11,210 nucleotides of DNA from Burkholderiales bacterium (lineage in GTDB: Bacteria; Pseudomonadota; Gammaproteobacteria; Burkholderiales; Burkholderiaceae_E). Below are positions 5,991-11,210 of this stretch, piece after piece. Each line of letters opens with the position of its first letter. The stretch's first letter is position 1. The notes under the pieces are model-generated. The model was given only the letters and a program-made list of their open reading frames with translations. It did no database searches and was not told the origin of the DNA. The translations under genes and the position numbers were made by a program. The stretch is taken from positions 1 to 11,210 of the forward strand of contig JAIYAG010000307.1 of assembly GCA_027489195.1 (NCBI GenBank). The letters are read 5' to 3'.

Positions 5991-6722
5991 CTAACGGGAC
6001 GCCGCCAGCCAGTCGTCCGCGTCGATCGTCGCGGCGTGCGTGGTGCATCCCGGTCCGCACAGCCCGAGCAGCAGCGGCAGCAGCGCCTCCGGGGGCTTGA
6101 GCGACATCGGGTCCTCGGCCGGGTACGCGGCGGCCCGCATCGCGGTCCGGGTCGGACCGGGGTTCACGATGTTGCAGCGGATCGCGGTGTCCGCGACGTC
6201 CAGCGCATAGAGGCCGGCCATCATGTCGAAGGCGGCCTTCGATGCGGCGTAGGCGCCCGTACCAGCCTTGCGCCGGCGCGCGACGCCGGTGCTGATGCAG
6301 ACGACGCGACCGGCATCGGAGGCGGCCAGCAGCGGGTGCGCGGCGGTCAGCAGCGCGCGGCTCGCGTGCACGTTGACCTGGAACACGCGACGCCACTCGG
6401 CCTCGGGCTGCTCGACGATCGGCGTGCGCACGCCGCCGATCGCGGCGTTGAGCACGAGCGCGTCGAGGCGCCCGACGCGCTCGCGCAGCAGCGCGGCGAG
6501 CGGCGCCGCGTCGTCGACCGCCTCGAGGTCGAGCGGCAGCGCGACCGGCTCGGGTCCGCGCGCCCGCAGCGCCGCCCCGGTGTCGGCGATGGCCGCCGGA
6601 TCGCGGCCGGTGAAGACGACGCGCACGCCGCTCGCGGCCAGCGCCTCGCAGAGCACGCGGCCGATGCCGCGCGTGCCGCCGGTCACCAGCACCGTCCGGC
6701 CGGCGAGGCCCTCGGCGCTCAT
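5991..6722 (-). CDS. Short-chain dehydrogenase/reductase (SDR), last gene of the catabolic operon
   Basis: This 243-residue classical SDR has TGGTRGIG at 14-21 (cofactor glycine motif), NAAIG at 92-96, catalytic Ser144 in CISTG, YAASK with Tyr158 and Lys162, and NPG at 187-189. Asn118 in VNVHA fits the fourth tetrad residue. Arg18 in the glycine motif and Arg40 after the second strand (FTGRD) suggest NADP(H) preference. It would interconvert an alcohol and a ketone; the substrate is unknown. The ATG at 6722 overlaps the stop of the upstream dehydrogenase as ATGA. No Shine-Dalgarno precedes it (the sequence is C-rich), so translation probably depends on coupling. The frame is open to 6869, but that part is an arginine-rich shadow of the upstream gene. 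FabG-like 3-oxoacyl reduction is an alternative role. Confidence 0.9.
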   Translation of the reverse strand: MSAEGLAGRTVLVTGGTRGIGRVLCEALAASGVRVVFTGRDPAAIADTGAALRARGPEPVALPLDLEAVDDAAPLAALLRERVGRLDALVLNAAIGGVRTPIVEQPEAEWRRVFQVNVHASRALLTAAHPLLAASDAGRVVCISTGVARRRKAGTGAYAASKAAFDMMAGLYALDVADTAIRCNIVNPGPTRTAMRAAAYPAEDPMSLKPPEALLPLLLGLCGPGCTTHAATIDADDWLAASR

Positions 6723-7999
6723 CGCAGGGGCGGCGGCGGCAGGCCGTCGGCCAGCAGGTCGGCGGTGATCGCGGCGACGGTGGGCGCGCCGCACAGGCGC
6801 ATCGTGCGCTCGACCTCGTCGCGCAGGATCTCGAGCGCACGCAGCGCGCCGGCCTGCCCGGCCGCGCACGCGCCGTACAGCGTCGCGCGGCCGACCAGCA
6901 CGCCGTCGGCGCCCATCGCCAGCGCCTTGACCACGTCGGCGCCCCGGCGCACGCCGCCGTCGACCAGCACGCTCGCCCGCCCGGCGACCGCACGCAGCAC
7001 GCCGGGCAGCGCATCGAGCGTGGCGATGCCGCCGTCGAGCTGGCGGCCGCCGTGATTCGAGACGACGATGGCGTCCACGCCGAGCTCGAGCGCGCGCACC
7101 GCATCGTCGGGCCGCACGATGCCCTTGACGATCAGCGTGCGCGGCCAGGCATCGCGCACCGCGCGCAGCCCGTCCCAGTCGAAGGACGGGTCGTAGTTGC
7201 GCCCGGCGGTGGAGACGATCCCCTTCGCGGTGGTGGCTGCCGGCGCGATGCCGCGCAGGTTCTCCATCACCGGCACGCCGCGGGCGAGCATGTTCAGCGA
7301 CCAGACCGGATGGGTGGCGAAGTCGAGCAGGTTGCGCGGCGTGTAGCGGAACGGGATCGACATGTCGTTGCGGAAGTCGCGCTCGCGCTTGCCGCCGACC
7401 GGCAGGTCCACGGTGATCATCACCGCCTCGTAGCCGGCCACGCGGGCCCGCTCGATCAGGCGGAAGGTGAACGACCTGTCCTTGACGATGTAGGCCTGGA
7501 ACCAGAGTCGCCCGCCCGCCTGATCGGCGACCTGCTCGATGGAGGCGGTGGCCGAGGTCGACAGCGTGTACGGGATGCCGGCATGCGCGGCGGCCCGCGC
7601 GATCATCACGTCGGCGCCGTGCCGGCCGAAGCCCGCGGCGCCGGTCGGCGCGACCGCGATCGGCAGCGCGGACGGCGCGCCCAGCAGTCGGGTCGATGGA
7701 TCCACCCGCGCGACGTCGACCAGCACCCGCGGCATCAGCCGGCGGCGCGCGAAGGCCTCGCGGTTGTCGCGCAGCGTGGACTCGTCCTCGGCGCCGCCGT
7801 CGAAGGTCTCGAAGATCGCACGCGGCAGCCGCCTGCGGGCGAGCCCGCGCAGGTCCTCGACCGACCAGGCGCGCAGCGCGGCGCGCCGGCCGTCGGCGGC
7901 GCGGCAGGCGGCCTCGACCGCGGCGCGCGCGTCGGGCACGCCGGACGCCATCCCGGTGCCGCCGCTGCCCACCGCACCGGCGGACGCCCCTTCAGGCAT
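6719..7999 (-). CDS. FMN-dependent alpha-hydroxyacid dehydrogenase (mandelate/lactate dehydrogenase-like)
   Basis: This 426-residue TIM-barrel flavoenzyme oxidises an (S)-2-hydroxyacid to a 2-oxoacid. APTG at 117-120 is the flavin-binding strand, WFQAYIVKDR at 166-175 holds the conserved Tyr170, and TVDLP at 196-200 holds Asp198. Lys292 (VKG) and the active-site SNHGGRQLD with His316 and Arg319 follow, then DGGVRRG at 347-353 and VGRATLYG at 369-376. From recalled family sequences, mandelate dehydrogenase (MdlB) is the nearest well-known relative, through RERD, HPVWSL, DPSFDWDGLR and GRATLYG. The N-terminal active-site Tyr of the family (IYDY-type) appears here as Thr65 in AIFETFDGG. The first 40 or so residues are an Ala/Gly-rich extension, and Met17 (base 7951) is a possible shorter start. 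The ATG at 7999 overlaps the dioxygenase gene by 8 nt and has GGGGG five bases upstream. LldD-like lactate activity is an alternative. Confidence 0.9.
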   Translation of the reverse strand: MPEGASAGAVGSGGTGMASGVPDARAAVEAACRAADGRRAALRAWSVEDLRGLARRRLPRAIFETFDGGAEDESTLRDNREAFARRRLMPRVLVDVARVDPSTRLLGAPSALPIAVAPTGAAGFGRHGADVMIARAAAHAGIPYTLSTSATASIEQVADQAGGRLWFQAYIVKDRSFTFRLIERARVAGYEAVMITVDLPVGGKRERDFRNDMSIPFRYTPRNLLDFATHPVWSLNMLARGVPVMENLRGIAPAATTAKGIVSTAGRNYDPSFDWDGLRAVRDAWPRTLIVKGIVRPDDAVRALELGVDAIVVSNHGGRQLDGGIATLDALPGVLRAVAGRASVLVDGGVRRGADVVKALAMGADGVLVGRATLYGACAAGQAGALRALEILRDEVERTMRLCGAPTVAAITADLLADGLPPPPLR

Positions 8000-8918
8000 G
8001 GACAGCCCCCGAGGCTGCCGCGCCCGCGGTGCCCTGCGGCAGCATCCGGTCGGCCATCACCTGGCAGCGCTTGATGAGCCGCGGCTCGGTCGGGCCGTAG
8101 TCGCCGATCGCCTTGTGGATCGTGCGCAGGTTGTCCCACATCAGCAGGTCGCCCTGCGTCCAGCGGTGCACGTGGACGAAGCGCTCCTGGACCTGGTGCT
8201 CGAACAGGAAGGCGAGCAGCGCATCGCTCTCGGCACGGTCCATGCCGTCGACGAACATCGCGTAGCCCGGGTTCGCGTACAGCGTGCGCCGTCCCGACAG
8301 CGGATGGCGCAGCACCAGCGGGTGCGACACCGGCGGCTTGGCGGCGCGCTGCGCGGCCGACAGCGGCGGGCGCGGGCTGTTCTTCTCGCGCCGCATCATC
8401 TCCCAGAACTTCTCGAAGTCGTGGGTGGCGGTGCGGCCCTCGATCTTCGACTTCACGTCCTCGGGCAGCGTGTCGTAGGCCGCGGCCATGTCGGAGAAGC
8501 GCGTCTCGCCGAGCGGGCGGCCGTCGCGGTGCGGCACCTCGAGCGCGTACAGCACGTTCGCGAAGGCGACCGTGCCGCTGTACGACATGTCGGTGTGCCA
8601 GTCCTGCCCGGCGTCGCCGATGCCGATCGGCTTGCCGTCACTCACCTTGTTCGACAGGATCATCACCTGCGGCAGGCCCGGCTCCTGGAACATGCCGCCG
8701 ACGTTGATCTCGGGCGTGCCGAAGCGCGACGAGAACTCGAAGAGCTGCTGCGAGGTGAGCCGCTGCGCCGGAAAGCGCAGCACGCCGTGCGCGGCGATCG
8801 CGTCGATCACGGTGCGGAACTGCCCGTCGTCGAGCGGCCGCGCGAGGTCCAGGCCCTCGACGCTCGCCGCCAGCCCCGTGCCGCTCGGCACCACGCGGAT
8901 CCCGGTCGCCTCGGTCAT
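7992..8918 (-). CDS. TauD/TfdA-family 2-oxoglutarate/Fe(II) dioxygenase
   Basis: The 308-residue protein has the full facial triad of the family: H108 and D110 in DWHTDMSY, and distal H268 in WDNLRTIHKA. Arg280 and Arg284 (EPRLIKRCQV) are in place for the 2-oxoglutarate carboxylate. HPLSGRRTLYANPG at 205-218 is also typical. These enzymes hydroxylate a carbon next to a heteroatom, with decarboxylation of 2-oxoglutarate to succinate. Known substrates include taurine, aryloxyalkanoates and sulfate esters; the substrate here is unknown. The ATG at 8918 overlaps the upstream stop as ATGA, and AAGGGGGG at 8927-8934 (complement) gives a good ribosome site eight bases away. The Ala/Gly-rich C-terminal tail (residues 296-308) is unremarkable. 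The position between two 2-hydroxyacid dehydrogenases suggests that it generates or consumes a hydroxyacid in the same pathway. Confidence 0.92.
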   Translation of the reverse strand: MTEATGIRVVPSGTGLAASVEGLDLARPLDDGQFRTVIDAIAAHGVLRFPAQRLTSQQLFEFSSRFGTPEINVGGMFQEPGLPQVMILSNKVSDGKPIGIGDAGQDWHTDMSYSGTVAFANVLYALEVPHRDGRPLGETRFSDMAAAYDTLPEDVKSKIEGRTATHDFEKFWEMMRREKNSPRPPLSAAQRAAKPPVSHPLVLRHPLSGRRTLYANPGYAMFVDGMDRAESDALLAFLFEHQVQERFVHVHRWTQGDLLMWDNLRTIHKAIGDYGPTEPRLIKRCQVMADRMLPQGTAGAAASGAVHA

Positions 8919-9901
8919 GCTCGTGTCCCCCCTTGTGCCCCCGGCGGGGCGATCACATTGGTCGGTCGGCCCGCGGCAAACGCGAGCAGGTTGTCGAAGG
9001 CGTCGCCGAACAGCACCTCGTAGCCGTCGCGCGTCACGTAGCCCAGGTGCGGCGCGAGCAGCACGTTGTCCAGCGCGAGCAGCGGGTCGTCGGCGGGCAG
9101 CGGTTCGACGTCGAACACGTCGAGCGCGGCCATGCCGGGGCGCCCCGCGCGCAGGGCGGCGAGCAGCGCGCCCGGCTCGATCAGGCCGGCGCGCGCGGTG
9201 TTCACCAGCAGCGCGTCGGGCTTCATCCGCGCGAGGTCGTCGGCGCGCACCGCGCCGCGCGTGCCGTCGTTCATCGACAGGTGGATGGACAGCACGTCGC
9301 TGCGCTCGAAGAGCTCGGCCTGCGAGCCGGCCAGCGCATGACCGTCGCGTGCGGCCCGCTCGCGCGAGCCCTCGCGCCCGTGCACCAGCACCTTCATGCC
9401 GAAGGCGCGGCCATAGCCGGCGACCTTCGCGCCGATGCGTCCGTAGCCGAGGATGCCGAGCGTCAGGCCGTCGAGCACGCGGCCGATCGTCGTCTGCCAG
9501 CGCCCCTCGCGCATGCGCCGGTCCTCGAGCGCGACGTGGCGGGTCGCGGCCAGCACCAGCGCCCAGGTGAGTTCGGGCGCGGACGCGCCCGAGCCGCGGC
9601 CCTGGCAGACGGTGATGCCGCGCTCGCCGGCGGCCGCCATGTCGACGTGCCCGCTCAGCGGACCGGTGAGGCTGATCAGCTTCAGGCGCGGCGCAAGCCG
9701 CTCGATGAGCGCACGGGTGAAGCGCGTGCGCTCGCGGATCGCGACCACCGCGTCGAAGCCCTCGAGGCGGCGCGCGATCGCATCGACCTCGGTGAGCGTG
9801 TCCCGGAAGGTCTCGACCTCGTGGGCCGCGAGCCGCGCGAAGCAGGCGAGGCCGCGGGCCGCGTCCTGGTAGTCGTCGAGGATCGCGACGCGCATGCTCA
9901 T
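8915..9901 (-). CDS. NAD(P)-dependent D-2-hydroxyacid dehydrogenase
   Basis: The 328-residue enzyme belongs to the D-isomer-specific 2-hydroxyacid dehydrogenase family, which reduces 2-oxoacids to (R)-2-hydroxyacids or runs in reverse. The Rossmann motif GILGYGRIG is at 149-157. Catalytic Arg237 lies in NTARAG, Glu266 in DVFDVEP and His285 in APHLGY, so the active site is complete. After the second Rossmann strand the sequence is VLVHGRE (172-177). The usual Asp of NAD enzymes is absent and an Arg is present, which suggests NADP(H) preference (an inference). The ATG at 9901 forms an ATGA overlap with the receptor gene. Met3 at 9895 is better spaced (nine bases) from AAGGG at 9905-9909, so the start is uncertain by two residues. 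It is translationally coupled on both sides within the operon. Confidence 0.92.
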   Translation of the reverse strand: MSMRVAILDDYQDAARGLACFARLAAHEVETFRDTLTEVDAIARRLEGFDAVVAIRERTRFTRALIERLAPRLKLISLTGPLSGHVDMAAAGERGITVCQGRGSGASAPELTWALVLAATRHVALEDRRMREGRWQTTIGRVLDGLTLGILGYGRIGAKVAGYGRAFGMKVLVHGREGSRERAARDGHALAGSQAELFERSDVLSIHLSMNDGTRGAVRADDLARMKPDALLVNTARAGLIEPGALLAALRAGRPGMAALDVFDVEPLPADDPLLALDNVLLAPHLGYVTRDGYEVLFGDAFDNLLAFAAGRPTNVIAPPGAQGGTRA

Positions 9902-10890
9902 TCGCCCTTGACGCCGGCGGCCTTGATCAGCCGGTCCCAGCGCTCGTAGTCCATCTGCAGCCAGGTGCCGAGTTCGGCGGGCGTGGTGCCGACCGCGACC
10001 GCACCCAGCGCGCGCAGCTTCTCGCGGGTCTCGGGCTTGGCGACCGAGGCGCGGATCGCCGCCGACAGCTTGTCGACGATCGGCGCGGGCGTGCCGGCCG
10101 GCGCGAGGAACGGAATGCCGGGCGAGTAGTCCTCGAAGCCCGGATAGCCGAGCTCGGCCATCGTCGGCACGTTCGGGAAGTCCGGATGACGCTTCGCGGT
10201 GGTGACGGCGAGCGGCTTGAGCCGCTTGGCCGCGACCTGGTCGGCGATGCCCACCATGGGATAGAACATGAAGCTCACCCGCCCGCCGATCACCTCGGTC
10301 AGCGCCGGCGCGTTGCCCTTGAACGGCACGTGCGTCATGTCGGTCTTGGTGAGGTTGCCGAGCGCGGCGGCCGCCAGGTGCGCCGAGCCGCCGTGGCCGG
10401 CCGATCCGTAGGTGACCGCGCCGGGCTTGGCCTTCGCCTGCGCGATGACGTCGGCGAGCGAGGCGATGTTCGACTCGAAGCCGGTCACCGCGATCATCGG
10501 CACGGTCGCCGCCAGGCTCACCGGCACGATGTCCTTGAGCGGGTTGTACTTCGCCTTGTCGGGCATCAGGATCGGGTTGATGTTGTGCGCGAGCGTGGCC
10601 GCGATCAGCGTGTAGCCGTCGGGCGCGGCACGCATCAGCTCCTGCGTGGCGATCAGCGAGTTCGCGCCGGCGCGGTTCTCGACGATCACCGACTGGCCGA
10701 GCGACAGCGTCATGTCGGCGGCGACGATCCGCGCGATCACGTCGGTCGGCCCGCCCGGCGCGAAGCCGCAGAGCACCCGGATCGGCTTGGTCGGGAACTC
10801 CTGTGCGTGCGCGAAGCGCTGCGTGCCGAGCAGGCCGCCGGCGGCCAGCGTGAGGACCGCGCGACGGCGGGGCGTCGAGATCGTGCTCAT
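9898..10890 (-). CDS. Bug/TctC-family periplasmic solute-binding receptor
   Basis: The 330-residue precursor has a signal peptide with an n-region arginine run (TPRRRAVLTLAAGG), a hydrophobic core and a likely cleavage after AHA (residue 29, before QEFPTKPIRV). The RRR placement resembles a Tat signal, but Sec export is equally possible. The mature protein shows the family pattern: PTKPIRVLCGFAPGGPTDVIAR at 33-54 (the phosphate-like binding loop is within it), VENRAGANS near 70-78, VTYGSAGHGGSAH at 159-171, HVPFKGNAPALTEVIGG at 187-203 and VPTMAELGYPGFE at 241-253. Bug receptors bind small carboxylic acids or aromatic acids for tripartite tricarboxylate transporters, but most are orphans, as here. 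No TctA or TctB gene is in the window. The ATG at 10890 is fixed by GAGGAGA in the leader. The upstream open frame is not a signal-like start. Confidence 0.93.
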   Translation of the reverse strand: MSTISTPRRRAVLTLAAGGLLGTQRFAHAQEFPTKPIRVLCGFAPGGPTDVIARIVAADMTLSLGQSVIVENRAGANSLIATQELMRAAPDGYTLIAATLAHNINPILMPDKAKYNPLKDIVPVSLAATVPMIAVTGFESNIASLADVIAQAKAKPGAVTYGSAGHGGSAHLAAAALGNLTKTDMTHVPFKGNAPALTEVIGGRVSFMFYPMVGIADQVAAKRLKPLAVTTAKRHPDFPNVPTMAELGYPGFEDYSPGIPFLAPAGTPAPIVDKLSAAIRASVAKPETREKLRALGAVAVGTTPAELGTWLQMDYERWDRLIKAAGVKGE

Positions 10891-10895
10891 GGGTG

Positions 10896-10902
10896 TCTCC
10901 TC
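10896..10902 (-). promoter_or_regulatory. Strong ribosome binding site of the Bug receptor gene
   Basis: On the minus strand GAGGAGA lies in the 49-nt gap between the FAH gene and the receptor, with the GAGGAG core six bases from the ATG at 10890. It decides the start, because the frame is open upstream. It is the strongest ribosome site in the operon, fitting a receptor made in excess of the enzymes. Confidence 0.7.
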
Positions 10903-10939
10903 GGGTGCTGCGTGGACGGCGCGCACGGCGCCGCGGGGT

Positions 10940-11210
10940 TCATGCGATGCCGTGCTCGAGCACGCCGATGCGCTCGACTTCCAGCCGCAGGCGGTCGCCG
11001 GACTTGAGCCACAGCGGCGGCGCGCGGAAGGCACCGACGCCCGAAGGCGTACCGGTGGCCAGCACGTCGCCCGGCTCGAGGGTCACGAAGCGGCTCACGT
11101 AGGCGATCAGCCGGTCGACGGGAAAGATCATCTCGGCGGTGCTCGCGTGCTGCATGCGCTCGCCGTTCAGGTGCAGCGAGAGCTCGAGGTGCTGCGGATC
11201 GGGCACCTCG
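10940..11210 (-). CDS. Fumarylacetoacetate-hydrolase-family protein, C-terminal part (5' end outside window)
   Basis: Only the last 89 residues are visible, ending at the TGA complementary to 10940-10942. The frame runs off the right edge, so the GTG at 11206 is internal. The text matches the FAH fold C-terminus: EVPDPQHLELSLHLNGE at the edge, then QHASTAEMIF, VDRLIAYVSRFVTLEPGDVLATGTPSGVG and LKSGDRLRLEVERIGVLEHGIA. The family includes fumarylacetoacetase, acylpyruvases, oxaloacetate decarboxylase-like proteins and HpcE-type isomerase/decarboxylases of aromatic degradation. All act on 2-oxo or 2,4-diketo acids with a Mg ion. The metal ligands lie upstream of the window, so the specific activity cannot be judged. 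It is the first visible gene of the minus-strand operon, 49 nt before the receptor gene. Confidence 0.88.
   Translation of the reverse strand, partial: EVPDPQHLELSLHLNGERMQHASTAEMIFPVDRLIAYVSRFVTLEPGDVLATGTPSGVGAFRAPPLWLKSGDRLRLEVERIGVLEHGIA

Noticed and set aside
10951..10964. Perfect 14-bp palindrome CGTGCTCGAGCACG near the 3' end of the FAH gene
   Set aside because: It encodes the family-typical GVLEHG end of the protein and lies inside the gene, so coding constraint explains it. There is no T-tract or second copy in the window.

Overview
The window is very GC-rich (above 70% by eye) and gene-dense, with strong G/C preference at third codon positions. A Bug/TctC-type periplasmic solute receptor, a TauD/TfdA dioxygenase and a dense catabolic operon suggest a betaproteobacterium of the order Burkholderiales. 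That placement is an inference from gene content; the window has no rRNA, tRNA or phylogenetic marker gene. I see no mobile element, CRISPR array or tRNA.

Left part (1-2951). Two tandem plus-strand genes encode paralogous DHH-superfamily phosphoesterases of the 'exopolyphosphatase-like' type. The first is cut by the left edge. Over 288 ungapped residues the two are about 65% identical (188 matches counted by hand). The downstream copy keeps the DHH and GGGGH motifs. The upstream copy has AHH and GGGGV instead and looks like a pseudoenzyme. The intact copy ends one base from the end of a convergent minus-strand gene for a FemAB-like acyl/aminoacyltransferase.

Middle part (3016-5857). A 60-residue membrane protein, an AMP-forming acyl-CoA synthetase and a 123-residue four-helix membrane protein lie in a row on the plus strand, separated by GC-rich hairpins. 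A two-CBS-domain protein converges on them from the minus strand, with a perfect 7-bp inverted repeat in its leader.

Right part (5991-11210). Six minus-strand genes form one tight operon. In transcription order they are a fumarylacetoacetate-hydrolase-family enzyme (cut by the right edge), a Bug/TctC solute receptor, an NAD(P)-dependent D-2-hydroxyacid dehydrogenase, a TauD/TfdA 2-oxoglutarate/Fe(II) dioxygenase, an FMN-dependent L-2-hydroxyacid (mandelate/lactate-type) dehydrogenase and a short-chain dehydrogenase. Four consecutive junctions overlap: three are ATGA and one is 8 nt. The set reads as capture and catabolism of an unidentified organic acid. The receptor binds it, the dioxygenase hydroxylates or cleaves it, the two 2-hydroxyacid dehydrogenases of opposite expected stereochemistry meet at a 2-oxoacid, the SDR handles an alcohol/ketone step, and the FAH enzyme hydrolyses or decarboxylates a diketo-acid-like product. 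The substrate cannot be read from the sequence.
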